In this document: positions 47,678-55,487 of the stretch, one piece after another | Layout of the letters: every line of letters begins with the position of its first letter | Numbering within the stretch: the first letter of the stretch is position 1 | The notes under the pieces: model-generated | The model's database searches: none | What the model saw: the letters and a program-made list of their open reading frames with translations, nothing else | Told to the model about the DNA's origin: nothing | DNA from: Azotosporobacter soli | GTDB lineage: Bacteria; Bacillota; Negativicutes; SG130 | Assembly (NCBI RefSeq): GCF_030542965.1 | Contig: NZ_JAUAOA010000001.1 | Coordinates: 248,001-312,000, forward strand | Direction: 5' to 3' | DNA: 64,000 nucleotides | Made by a program: the position numbers and the translations under genes

Positions 47678-48732
47678 AGATGTCCGATTCAGCCATTTAC
47701 CGTATTCTCGATGCCAATCTTAATCGTGCGGCGGAAGGTTGCCGCACGCTGGAAGACATGGCCCGCTTCCATTTGGAGGCCAAAGAGCTTACGCAGCGTT
47801 TGAAAACATTTCGTCACCAAATTCGCAATCAGGCCGCCGCACTGGAACAGCAATTGCTGACCGGACGAAATGCAAGCGGCGATATCGGACTCCCGCTCTC
47901 ACAGCAAATTTGCTCCGACAAACGGGATAATCCCTTTCAGGTTTCCGCCGGAGCCAATAAACGTATCCAGGAGGCGCTGCGCGTAATTGAAGAAAACCTG
48001 AAACTTGTCGGCTGCTATCCGCTGGCTAAGGTTTATGAAAGCCTGCGTTATCAGTCCTATAGCCTGGAGCAGGATTTCTCGGCGGCGCTGCAAGGTAAAC
48101 TGCGGCGAAGAAAGCTGCCGTCCGGCTTATACGGCATCACGGCGCAGGAACTATCGAACGGACGCGATAATCTGAGCGTGGCGCACGCAATGCTGGAAGG
48201 AGGCTTGCGCATCCTTCAATACCGGGAAAAGGATAAAGCGAAAAAAGAGCAATATGAGGAATGTCTGCAGCTTCGCCGACTGACGCGCGACTATGACGCC
48301 GTCTTTATCGTTAACGATCACGCCGACATTGCCTTGGCGGTCGAGGCTGACGGCATACACATCGGCCAAGGCGACATGCCGCTCGAGGCAGTGCGTCGTT
48401 TGGTCGGCGAACAAATGCTGCTCGGCCTGTCCACCCACTCTCCAGAGCAGGCGCAAGACGCGGTGCAACGCGGCGCAGACTATATCGGCGTCGGCCCGCT
48501 CTTTGCCACCAAAACGAAGAAAGACGTTTGCGCACCGGTCGGTTTCGACTATCTTGACTACGTCGTCGCCAACATTTCCATTCCGTTCGTCGCGATCGGC
48601 GGCATCAAAGAAAGTACGTTGCCGCAAGTCATCGAACGCGGCGCCTACTGCGCCTGTCTGGTCAGCGACATCGTCGGCGCTGACGACATTAAAGGAAAAG
48701 TCCAAGCGCTGCAAAAGCTCTGGCAGGAATAA
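47674..48732 (+). CDS. thiE: ThiD2-ThiE fusion: thiamine-phosphate synthase with N-terminal kinase-type domain
   Basis: A 352-residue two-domain protein. Residues 1-140 (RILDANLNRAAEGCRTLEDMARF) match the ThiD2-type domain often fused to ThiE and thought to phosphorylate HMP-P. Residues about 148-352 are ThiE: GLYGITAQE, ILQYREKDKAKK, VNDHADIALAVEADGIHIGQGDMP, GVGPLFATKTKKD and VAIGGI. It couples HMP-PP and thiazole phosphate to thiamine phosphate. No stand-alone thiD is in the operon, consistent with the fusion supplying that step. Confidence 0.93.
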   Translation: MKMSDSAIYRILDANLNRAAEGCRTLEDMARFHLEAKELTQRLKTFRHQIRNQAAALEQQLLTGRNASGDIGLPLSQQICSDKRDNPFQVSAGANKRIQEALRVIEENLKLVGCYPLAKVYESLRYQSYSLEQDFSAALQGKLRRRKLPSGLYGITAQELSNGRDNLSVAHAMLEGGLRILQYREKDKAKKEQYEECLQLRRLTRDYDAVFIVNDHADIALAVEADGIHIGQGDMPLEAVRRLVGEQMLLGLSTHSPEQAQDAVQRGADYIGVGPLFATKTKKDVCAPVGFDYLDYVVANISIPFVAIGGIKESTLPQVIERGAYCACLVSDIVGADDIKGKVQALQKLWQE

Positions 48733-48758
48733 GAATGCCTACGGCAACAGCGAGTTTT

Positions 48759-48817
48759 AACACGAAGAGGGGAAGAAGTGCAAAGACACGAAGATTTTTT
48801 CTTCCGCCCTTCGTGTT
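48759..48817 (+). promoter_or_regulatory. Hairpin between thiE and thiC
   Basis: Inverted repeat aacacgaag (48759-48767) / cttcgtgtt (48809-48817) in the 140-base thiE-thiC gap, with a gaag-tttttt-cttc inner arm. No downstream T-run, so it may be an RNA-processing or attenuation hairpin. Confidence 0.45.
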
Positions 48818-48873
48818 GGTCGTTCCCAAGCTTCGCCATAAAAGATATTTTTATAAAGCAGAGGAGAAATGAC

Positions 48874-50175
48874 ATGATGTATACTACGCAAATGGATGCC
48901 GCCCGCAAAGGAATTATTACCCGGGAAATGACGCGTGTGGCGGAACGGGAGCAAATGCCGGCGGAAACGCTGCGCCAATTGGTCGCCGAAGGTAAGATCG
49001 CGATTCCGGCCAACAAAAACCACGTCAATCTCGATCCGTCCGGCGTCGGCCAGGGACTCAAGACCAAGGTCAACGTCAATCTCGGCGTATCCAAGGACTG
49101 CTGCAACCAGGAGATTGAACTGGACAAGGTTCGCGCCGCGATCGATCTGAAAGCCGATGCGATCATGGATCTGAGCTGCTTCGGCAAGACCAGCGATTTC
49201 CGCCGCCGTCTGGTGGAAATGTCTCCAGTCATGCTCGGCACCGTACCGATGTACGACGCGGTCGGCATGTTGGACAAAGATTTAAAGGACATCAGCGTCG
49301 ATGAGTTTTTCCAGGTCGTCGAAGCGCACGCCGCTGACGGCATTGATTTCATGACGATTCATTGCGGCCTTAACCGCGCCACCGCCGAGCGTTTCAAAAA
49401 GAATCCCCGCCTGACCAACATCGTCTCGCGCGGCGGCTCGATTCTCTTCGCCTGGATGGAAATGAACCAGGCCGAAAATCCGTTCTACGAGCATTATGAC
49501 CGCTTGCTCGACATCTGCGCAAAATATGACGTGACGATTAGCCTCGGCGACGCCTGCCGTCCCGGTTCGATTCACGACGCCACTGACGCGTCGCAGATCG
49601 AGGAACTGATCGCCTTAGGCGAGCTGACAAAACGCGCCTGGGCCAAGAATGTCCAGGTCATGATTGAAGGCCCCGGTCATATGGCGCTGAATGAAATCGC
49701 CGCCAACATGACGCTGCAAAAGCGCCTCTGCCACGGTGCGCCGTTTTATGTCCTCGGCCCGCTCGTCACCGATATCGCGCCCGGCTATGACCACATCACC
49801 AGTGCGATTGGCGGCGCGATTGCAGCCGCCAACGGCGCGGACTTTCTCTGTTACGTCACGCCGGCCGAACATTTGCGTCTGCCCGATCTTGACGACATGA
49901 AAGAAGGCATCATCGCCTCACGTATCGCGGCGCATGCCGCCGATATCGCCAAAGGCATTCCCGGCGCACGCGACTGGGACAATGCGATGAGCGCCGCGCG
50001 CGCCGCGATCGATTTCCCGCGCATGCTTGATCTGGCGATCGATCCTGTCAAACCGCGCCGCTACCGCGAAGAGTCGAAACCGGAAAGCGAAGACACTTGC
50101 ACGATGTGCGGCAAGATGTGCGCGATGAAGACAATGAACACCATCCTCGACGGCGAAGACGTGAAGCTGCGTTAA
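48874..50175 (+). CDS. thiC: Phosphomethylpyrimidine synthase ThiC
   Basis: A 433-residue radical-SAM enzyme converting AIR to [51 protein letters not shown] and [13 protein letters not shown] are all diagnostic. The C-terminal cluster motif is C-TM-C-GKM-C (CX2CX3C), one residue shorter than the CX2CX4C of E. coli/B. subtilis; it is the short ThiC form seen in anaerobes and archaea. GAGGAG precedes the start. Terminated at 50204. Confidence 0.96.
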   Translation: MMYTTQMDAARKGIITREMTRVAEREQMPAETLRQLVAEGKIAIPANKNHVNLDPSGVGQGLKTKVNVNLGVSKDCCNQEIELDKVRAAIDLKADAIMDLSCFGKTSDFRRRLVEMSPVMLGTVPMYDAVGMLDKDLKDISVDEFFQVVEAHAADGIDFMTIHCGLNRATAERFKKNPRLTNIVSRGGSILFAWMEMNQAENPFYEHYDRLLDICAKYDVTISLGDACRPGSIHDATDASQIEELIALGELTKRAWAKNVQVMIEGPGHMALNEIAANMTLQKRLCHGAPFYVLGPLVTDIAPGYDHITSAIGGAIAAANGADFLCYVTPAEHLRLPDLDDMKEGIIASRIAAHAADIAKGIPGARDWDNAMSAARAAIDFPRMLDLAIDPVKPRRYREESKPESEDTCTMCGKMCAMKTMNTILDGEDVKLR

Positions 50176-50203
50176 ACACAAACGCGGCGTACGAATAAAA
50201 ACA

Positions 50204-50252
50204 GAGGCTGTCTCTTTGCAGGCGTTTACTCCGCCTGGCAAGAGACAGCCTC
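50204..50252. terminator. Bidirectional terminator, thiC / racemase
   Basis: About 21-bp near-perfect stem gaggctgtctctttgcaggcg / cgcctggcaagagacagcct with short loop; it overlaps the last codons of the convergent racemase gene. Confidence 0.9.
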
Positions 50253-50975
50253 TCTTCGTTTATCATTCGAGCCCAACGGCTCGATCCGCCCGCTGCGCGC
50301 CGCCTCCACGGCAGCTTTCGCCAACAATAGTGTCGGGTCGATCGCCTGCAGCCGCTTCGTCAGGTAAGGAAAGAGCAACGGTATTTCCGTACAGCCGCCT
50401 ATATATCCCTCCGCGCCGTTGTCCGCTTGCCGTTCCAAGAGTCTGTTCAAATCGGCAAGGCAAGCATTGTCCGCCACATGTCCGGCCTTGACGCCTTCGA
50501 TCGCCCGCGACACGAGCGCCTGCTCTGCTGCGTCCGGCAAGATAAGCTGCGCTTCATTTTTCGCAAACGCCTTTTGATACAATCCCGTATTCACGGTTGC
50601 CGCAGTAGCCAGCAGCAGCAGTCTGGCGTTTTGTTCTTTGGCGGCAGCCTGCGCCGTCAGCTCTATCATGTGCAAAAGCGGTACTGTAATCTTCTTCTTC
50701 AATGATTGATACCAATAATGCGCCGTATTGCAGGGCATGATTAAAAAGTCGGCGCCCGCTTTTTCTAAACAGCGCGCCGAGCGAACCATTTCTTTTAGCG
50801 GATCTGTCCCATCTGACAACAACGCTTCGATGCGCGATGGAATTTGCGAATTGTTATATACTAAAACCGGCACATGCTCCTGATCACAGCCGGCCGGCGT
50901 AACGCCGACAATTTTCATCATTAAATCTGCCGTCGCAAGCGGCCCCATGCCGCCGAGAACTCCAATCGTAAGCAT
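50226..50975 (-). CDS. Aspartate/glutamate racemase family protein
   Basis: A 249-residue cofactor-independent racemase: MLTIGVLGGMGPLATADL, first catalytic Cys in MPCNTAHYWY and second in GGCTEIPLL. GGGGGAAAG precedes ATG 50975, so I reject the longer open frame. It is likely an Asp/Glu or broad-specificity racemase providing D-amino acids for envelope or signalling. The LysR gene lies 100 bases upstream on the same strand and may regulate it. Substrate cannot be read from sequence. Confidence 0.9.
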   Translation of the reverse strand: MLTIGVLGGMGPLATADLMMKIVGVTPAGCDQEHVPVLVYNNSQIPSRIEALLSDGTDPLKEMVRSARCLEKAGADFLIMPCNTAHYWYQSLKKKITVPLLHMIELTAQAAAKEQNARLLLLATAATVNTGLYQKAFAKNEAQLILPDAAEQALVSRAIEGVKAGHVADNACLADLNRLLERQADNGAEGYIGGCTEIPLLFPYLTKRLQAIDPTLLLAKAAVEAARSGRIEPLGSNDKRREAVSCQAE

Positions 50976-51077
50976 ATGCTTTCCCCCCGTCTTTTCGCCT
51001 GTCTTCAGCTTATCAAGAATCGGCAGATAAGTGAAATCGAGAGATTGCATATGCTTATTTAAAAAACTGATAAAGCA

Positions 51078-51968
51078 TTAGAGCAGCGCTTTCAGACTTT
51101 CCGGCGCGTCGACCGCAGCGGCCAATTCCAGGAGCAGCGCATAGATTGCGACGCTGAATTCTTTTTTTCGCAGATGCACGAGCGAAATTTCCAGTTCCAA
51201 CGCTGGCCCCTGCACCAGCTCGACTAAGCGTCCTGCTTCAATGTCATCCTCAACCAGTGTCCAGGGCAGGTACGAAACGCCAAGCCCCGCCAAAACGGCT
51301 TGCCGCAACGCCTCGGAATCACTGTATTCGATATGCGCCTGCCACTCTTCTTCTACGGCCTGTTGCAACAACGAGCGGAAGACCGAGTTTTCCGTGTAGT
51401 TGATTAACGGATATGCGCTGATCACTTGGTTGGCATCCTGATTTTCCAGCCACTGCGCGGCGGCCACCCAAACGACCCTTTCACGCCAAATGCGATGCTG
51501 CTGTAACTGCGCTAATTTGTTGTTGCCGTGTATAAAGCCCAAATCATAACGCTGTTCCAATACACCGGTCAATACGTCCGCCGTGTTCATGCATACTTCC
51601 ACCGATAAATATAATTCCGGCAGCTGGCTTTGGATCTTACGCAGCACCGGCGGCAGATAATAATTGATCATTTGCGTCGATACGCCGAGGCGCAAACTGT
51701 CGCCGCCATGCCCGAAGACCGTCATCGCATTTTGCGTTTCTTCCCACAGACTCACGATGCGTTCGGCGTAGCCGACCAAGTTTCGTCCCGCCTCCGTCAA
51801 CGCAAGGCGCTTGCCCCGCCGTTCAAACAAAGCCACCTTGAACACGTCTTCCAGATTGCTGATTTGCGCCGTGATTGCAGGCTGCGAAAAACTGAGCTGT
51901 TCGGCTGCTCTGGTAATGTTGAGCAGTCTGGCTACCAATAAAAACGTCTTTAAAAGACGGATATCCAC
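51078..51968 (-). CDS. LysR-family transcriptional regulator
   Basis: A 296-residue regulator. N-terminal winged HTH (LLKTFLLVARLLNITRAAEQLSFSQPAITAQISNLE) and a periplasmic-binding-fold effector domain (about 90-290). Co-oriented with the downstream racemase gene and divergent from uspA 160 bases away, so either could be its target. No unusual residues. Confidence 0.93.
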   Translation of the reverse strand: MDIRLLKTFLLVARLLNITRAAEQLSFSQPAITAQISNLEDVFKVALFERRGKRLALTEAGRNLVGYAERIVSLWEETQNAMTVFGHGGDSLRLGVSTQMINYYLPPVLRKIQSQLPELYLSVEVCMNTADVLTGVLEQRYDLGFIHGNNKLAQLQQHRIWRERVVWVAAAQWLENQDANQVISAYPLINYTENSVFRSLLQQAVEEEWQAHIEYSDSEALRQAVLAGLGVSYLPWTLVEDDIEAGRLVELVQGPALELEISLVHLRKKEFSVAIYALLLELAAAVDAPESLKALL

Positions 51969-52128
51969 TTTCCTTCACCTCCGCTTCCTCTTTTCTGCAC
52001 GCGCGCTTCGCTTCCCTGCCGCAGCGTTTCTTTTTACATTCACTTCTTTATCTTCCATATTATTGAAGGAACTTTTTCTTCTTCGTCGAAGTCTTATTAT
52101 AATAGGAGAAAAAAGGGGGTTCAGTGCT

Positions 52129-52554
52129 ATGTCGTTAAAAAAAATCATCCTTGCCTATGATGCCTCACCCAACAGTAAAAAGGCTCTCGATTGGGCGATC
52201 AATCTCGCGAAAACCACTGCCGCCTCGATTCATGTCATGGTTGTATACGACCGCAGTTTTCAACAGATGGATATGATTAATATGACCATGGAACTGGAAA
52301 AGACCTTTATCAACAGTTTTGAGGAAGAAGCAGCTTCCGCCGTCACTTACTGCAAGGAAAAAGGCGTCGCTGCAACAAGTGAAATCGGTGAAGGCAATGT
52401 CGCCGACGCAATCATGAAAAAAGCGACCAGCCTGAACGCCGATCTGATTGTCTGCGGTACGCGCGGCCACGGCGGCTTTGCCAGCCTAATGCTCGGCAGC
52501 GTCGCTCATGCTTTGGTCACTTACGCAAAAATCCCGGTCGTGGTCGTAAAATAA
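52129..52554 (+). CDS. Universal stress protein UspA family
   Basis: A 141-residue alpha/beta nucleotide-binding protein. KIILAYDASPNSKKALDWA at the N-terminus and the ATP-type motif GTRGHGGFASLMLGSVAHALV (G-2x-G-9x-G-S) are intact. AAGGGGG precedes the ATG at 52129; the longer open frame to the left is not coding. Probably a stress or redox-linked ATP-binding protein. A 42-bp tandem repeat follows the gene. Confidence 0.92.
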   Translation: MSLKKIILAYDASPNSKKALDWAINLAKTTAASIHVMVVYDRSFQQMDMINMTMELEKTFINSFEEEAASAVTYCKEKGVAATSEIGEGNVADAIMKKATSLNADLIVCGTRGHGGFASLMLGSVAHALVTYAKIPVVVVK

Positions 52555-52572
52555 GTTTTCTTAATTTCTCCC

Positions 52573-52664
52573 GCGCAAACGTTCTTAGTGCGGGCAACAC
52601 CATTTTAAAATGCAGCGCAAACGTTCTTAGTGCGGGCAACACCATTTTAAAATGCAGCGCAAAG
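52573..52664. repeat. 42-bp perfect tandem duplication
   Basis: Two exact 42-bp copies starting gcgcaaacgttcttag at 52573 and 52615, with a few bases of a third copy before the terminator. Each contains cattttaaaatg, an AT-rich palindrome. Confidence 0.9.
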
Positions 52665-52704
52665 GGCTGTCTCAAGAGGGAATTCCTCTTGAGACAGCCC
52701 TTTC
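52664..52704. terminator. Bidirectional terminator, uspA / metY
   Basis: 16-17-bp stem gggctgtctcaagagg / cctcttgagacagccc with short loop and following tttctcc. Confidence 0.9.
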
Positions 52705-52712
52705 TCCATTTC

Positions 52713-53996
52713 TTAAACCGTCGCCAACGCCGCTCTCAGATCAGCCAGCAAGTCTTCGATCTCTTCAATGCCCACCGAAAGACGGATCATGTCGTCCGGC
52801 GCGCCGGCCGCCGCCCGCTGTTCGGACGTCAACTGCGAATGCGTCGTGCTGGCCGGGTGGATAACAAGCGATTTGGCGTCGCCTACATTCGCCTCCAGTC
52901 CGAACAAACGCAAGGCGTCAATGAATGTTTTGCCCGCCTGCAGACCGCCTTTGATGCCGAATGTCAGCATCGCTCCGGCGCCTTTGGCGAGATATTTCTG
53001 CGCCAGGCCGTGATACGGGCTGTCCGCCAAGCCCGGGTAGCTGACCCACGCCACCTTCGGATGCGCTGCGAGGAATTCCGCAACCTGTTGTGCGTTGGCC
53101 GCGTGCTTGGCAACGCGCAGCGACAGCGTCTCGAGCCCCAAAAGAAGTAAAAAGCTATTGAACGGACTGAGGCACGCGCCGAGATCACGCAGGACCTGCA
53201 CGCGCAGACGCCCCAGGAAGGCTGCCGCGCCAAAGGCCTCGGTCGGTTTCAGCCCGTGGTAGCTGGGATCGGGTTCGCTCAGGCTGGGGAACTTGCCGTT
53301 ATTCCAGTCGAATTTTCCGCCGTCGATCACGACGCCGCCCATGGCCACGCCATGACCGCCGATGAATTTTGTCGCCGAATGGATCACGATATCCGCGCCG
53401 AAATCAATCGGCCGGCAAAGGTACGGCGTGACGAACGTCGCATCGACGATCAGCGGTATTCCGTTGCGGTGTGCAATCTCCGCCAATGCTTCTATATCGA
53501 GCACGTCAATTTTCGGATTGCCGATAATTTCGGCAAAGATCAATTTTGTTTCGGGTTTGATCGCCGCCTCGAAACCGGCCAGATCGTCCGGAGAAATAAA
53601 ATCGACCTTCACGCCCTGACGCGGCAGCGTATATTTGAACAGATTGTAGGTGCCGCCATAAAGGGCGGAGGAACTGACGACATGATCACCGCTCGCGGTG
53701 ATGTTGCTGATCGCGCCGTAAATTGCTGCATGGCCGGATGCAAACGCCAACGCCCCGACGCCGCCTTCCAGCAAAGCAAGACGCTGTTCCAATACATCGG
53801 TCGTCGGATTCATGATGCGCGAATAGATATTGCCGCTTTCCTGCAGCGAAAATAAGCGCGCCGCATGATCGCTGTCTTCAAAGCGATAGGCGACCGATTG
53901 ATAGATCGGTACCGCCTGTGCCTTCGTCGTCTTGTCATAGTCATATGCGCCATGCAGCGCCTGAGTGGAAAAGCCTTGTTGTCTTTCGTTACTCAT
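52713..53996 (-). CDS. metY: O-acetylhomoserine sulfhydrylase (MetY)
   Basis: A 427-residue PLP enzyme of the Cys/Met metabolism family. GFSTQALHGAYDYD and PIYQSVAYRFED at the N-terminus, FASGHAAIYGAISN, and the PLP-Lys block VIHSATKFIGGHG are typical of MetY, and the length matches. It forms homocysteine from O-acetylhomoserine and sulfide. GGAGCG precedes ATG 53996. A SAM-I riboswitch and terminator lie directly upstream, confirming a methionine role. Confidence 0.95.
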   Translation of the reverse strand: MSNERQQGFSTQALHGAYDYDKTTKAQAVPIYQSVAYRFEDSDHAARLFSLQESGNIYSRIMNPTTDVLEQRLALLEGGVGALAFASGHAAIYGAISNITASGDHVVSSSALYGGTYNLFKYTLPRQGVKVDFISPDDLAGFEAAIKPETKLIFAEIIGNPKIDVLDIEALAEIAHRNGIPLIVDATFVTPYLCRPIDFGADIVIHSATKFIGGHGVAMGGVVIDGGKFDWNNGKFPSLSEPDPSYHGLKPTEAFGAAAFLGRLRVQVLRDLGACLSPFNSFLLLLGLETLSLRVAKHAANAQQVAEFLAAHPKVAWVSYPGLADSPYHGLAQKYLAKGAGAMLTFGIKGGLQAGKTFIDALRLFGLEANVGDAKSLVIHPASTTHSQLTSEQRAAAGAPDDMIRLSVGIEEIEDLLADLRAALATV

Positions 53997-54023
53997 CTTG
54001 AATCGCTCCTTCACTATTTTGTA

Positions 54024-54054
54024 AAATAGAAAAACCCCTTCCTGAGGAAGGGGT
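54024..54054 (-). terminator. SAM-riboswitch terminator
   Basis: On the minus strand, accccttcc / ggaaggggt with short loop followed by tttttctatttt, between aptamer and metY. Confidence 0.92.
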
Positions 54055-54093
54055 GACAAGGCCTGCCGAACAGCAAACTGCGCCGTATTTCCC

Positions 54094-54210
54094 TCCTCTC
54101 ATCTCCCAGGATTTCTCCTGCTGGAATTGGCACCACTGCAAAAAAAGTTTTTTTCTTTTGCCGGTTGCCGGGCGTCATCGGGCCAGTCCCTCGACCTCTC
54201 TGGATAAGAG
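54094..54210 (-). ncRNA. SAM-I (S-box) riboswitch
   Basis: Read on the minus strand: cttatccaGAGAGGtcGAGGGActGGCCCgATGAcgCCCGGCAACCggc, an A/T-rich P3 hairpin, then ggTGcCAATTCCagcag and aGAtGAGAgg closing P1. All S-box landmarks are present. SAM binding should favour the downstream terminator and shut off metY. Confidence 0.96.
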
Positions 54211-54308
54211 TCCATGAAGCTATAAAATTTTCTTGTCCTTTATGGTAAGGCATCAACTGTTCATTGTCAATCGTTTTTTTATTTTATCCCTCTTCCCCTG
54301 TAACTCAA

Positions 54309-54337
54309 TTGACATTCTTTGTCATTCGCCTTATAAT
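54309..54337 (+). promoter_or_regulatory. Perfect consensus promoter before glycine riboswitch 1
   Basis: TTGACA (54309-54314), 17-base spacer, TATAAT (54332-54337). Confidence 0.92.
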
Positions 54338-54355
54338 AAAAGCAATCGCATATTC

Positions 54356-54511
54356 GAGATGACGTCGTTGGGAGAGACCCCGCGGGGCACCGAAGGAGTA
54401 AGCAAAAACTCTCAGGTAAAAGGACCGGCGACAGATCGAGCTCTGGAGAATACACCGCTTGGTGTTACCGAAGGAGAGGCCGTTTGGTCTAAATCTCTCA
54501 GGTAAAAGGAC
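54356..54511 (+). ncRNA. Tandem glycine riboswitch, copy 1 (two aptamers)
   Basis: Aptamer I: ggGAGAGAcc ... cACCGAAGGAGtaAGCAAAAaCTCTCAGGtaAAAGGACcg. Aptamer II: ctctGGAGAAtac ... tACCGAAGGAGag ... TCTCTCAGGTAAAAGGACagagg. The pair is followed directly by a terminator and then no gene for about 170 bases. Confidence 0.95.
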
Positions 54512-54554
54512 AGAGGCAATTCAAACTTTTTATAGTTTGGATTGCCTCTTTTTT
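54512..54554 (+). terminator. Terminator of glycine riboswitch 1
   Basis: 15-bp stem agaggcaattcaaac / gtttggattgcctct with one G-U and six T's. A second hairpin aaaaacact / agtgttttt lies at 54614-54643. No ribosome site or open frame is seen between here and the next promoter. Confidence 0.92.
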
Positions 54555-54725
54555 ATTCTTCAAACAGGCACATTTGTTTTCAAAAGAACACTCGTTTTAT
54601 TTTTGTCCTTCTCAAAAACACTTAGACCGCGCTTAGTGTTTTTAAAGAGGACTGTTACGCTTTACGTTTTGTTACATTTATATCGTTTTTTATTTATTTT
54701 TTAATTATTTTTTGTAACATTTCTC

Positions 54726-54754
54726 TTGACTCTTATTTTTATAGGCTTTATAAT
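54726..54754 (+). promoter_or_regulatory. Promoter before glycine riboswitch 2
   Basis: TTGACT (54726-54731), 17-base spacer, TATAAT (54749-54754). Confidence 0.9.
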
Positions 54755-54795
54755 AAAGACAGAAAAAGCCAATCGGTTTACAATTTCATATATGC

Positions 54796-54962
54796 AGGAT
54801 GAAGTCACCGGGAGAGATCCTGACAAGGACGCCGAAGGAGCAGCAAACACTCTCAGGCAAAAGGACCGTTGACCGACTGCACTCTGGAGAAGGCATCATG
54901 CATCGATGCTACCGACGGGGAAAGCTTCCACGCGAAGCAAATCTCTCAGGTAAAAGGACAGA
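54796..54962 (+). ncRNA. Tandem glycine riboswitch, copy 2 (two aptamers)
   Basis: Aptamer I: cgGGAGAGAtcc ... gCCGAAGGAGcAGCAAAcaCTCTCAGGcAAAAGGACcg. Aptamer II: actcTGGAGAAgg ... tACCGACGGGGAAAG ... CTCTCAGGTAAAAGGACagagg. It precedes a terminator and three micro-genes, which it should switch on with glycine. Confidence 0.95.
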
Positions 54963-54999
54963 GGCAACCCGGCACCATTTGGTCCAGGTTGTCTTTTAA
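54963..54999 (+). terminator. Terminator of glycine riboswitch 2
   Basis: Stem ggcaacccgg / ccaggttgtc (wobbles) followed by ttttaattt, 34 bases before the first micro-gene. Confidence 0.8.
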
Positions 55000-55032
55000 T
55001 TTGGCCAAAAATAAGAAAAGGAGGCGATTTCC

Positions 55033-55116
55033 ATGACCGCAGCTCGCAAAAACACTTTGAGCATCGGCGCATTTGCCGCTTGCTACGCCGCACTGATTCT
55101 CGTCGTTGCTCTGTAA
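55033..55116 (+). CDS. Micro-gene 1: 27-residue single-helix membrane peptide
   Basis: ATG-TAA of 28 codons with AAAGGAGG 9 bases upstream. The peptide starts MTAARKNTLSIG, then a hydrophobic run to the C-terminus (FAACYAALILVVAL), giving a basic N-terminus (R5, K6), one membrane helix and conserved Cys17-Tyr18. It is first of three tandem paralogues under glycine riboswitch 2. Not a recognised family. Below usual gene-calling length, but the conserved repeats with substitutions concentrated at third positions and a strong ribosome site for each argue for translation. Confidence 0.82.
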   Translation: MTAARKNTLSIGAFAACYAALILVVAL

Positions 55117-55158
55117 TCAATCTCCACCCTAAAAACAGAAGTAAAGGAGGTAATTCTC

Positions 55159-55242
55159 ATGACCGCAGTTCGCAAAGATTCTCTGAGCATCCTGGCTTTC
55201 GCCGCTTGCTACGCCGTACTGATTCTCGTCGTCGCTCTGTAA
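55159..55242 (+). CDS. Micro-gene 2: 27-residue single-helix membrane peptide
   Basis: 28 codons including stop, AAAGGAGG 8 bases before ATG. The peptide starts MTAVRKDSLSILAF and continues ACYAVLILVVAL; 22 of 27 residues match micro-gene 1. The 42-base spacer to gene 1 diverges except for the ribosome site, so selection acts on the coding part. Predicted N-in one-span peptide. Possible roles are a transporter small subunit, a membrane-enzyme regulator, or a type-I-toxin-like peptide. Confidence 0.83.
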   Translation: MTAVRKDSLSILAFAACYAVLILVVAL

Positions 55243-55287
55243 TTAATCAGACCCGTCTAAAAAGTAATATTAAAGGAGGTCATCTCC

Positions 55288-55371
55288 ATGACCACAGCAC
55301 GCAAAGATTCCTTGAGCATTCTGGCTTTTGCCGCTTGCTATGCCGTATTAGTTTTGATCGTGGCTTTATGA
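55288..55371 (+). CDS. Micro-gene 3: 27-residue single-helix membrane peptide
   Basis: 28 codons including stop (TGA), AAAGGAGG 8 bases before ATG. The peptide starts MTTARKDSLSILAF and continues ACYAVLVLIVAL. Relative to micro-gene 2 most nucleotide differences are synonymous or conservative (I/V, V/I). Followed by a strong terminator, so the transcript of the second riboswitch carries only these three genes. Confidence 0.83.
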   Translation: MTTARKDSLSILAFAACYAVLVLIVAL

Positions 55372-55396
55372 TCCAGTTTCTGACGCTACGGATAAA

Positions 55397-55444
55397 AAAG
55401 ACGCCCCTACCGAAAGAATAATCGGTTTAGGAGCGTCTTTTTAT
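55397..55444 (+). terminator. Terminator after the micro-gene operon
   Basis: Stem aaagacgcccctaccga / tcggtttaggagcgtcttt (one bulge) followed by ttta; it also faces the convergent peptidase gene. Confidence 0.88.
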
Positions 55445-55487
55445 TTACGATGCCGTTATTGAACCACAGCCGCCTTAGAAATTTTCG

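Noticed and set aside
52573-52664. CRISPR-like array
   Set aside because: Two abutting identical 42-bp units without spacers and no cas genes.
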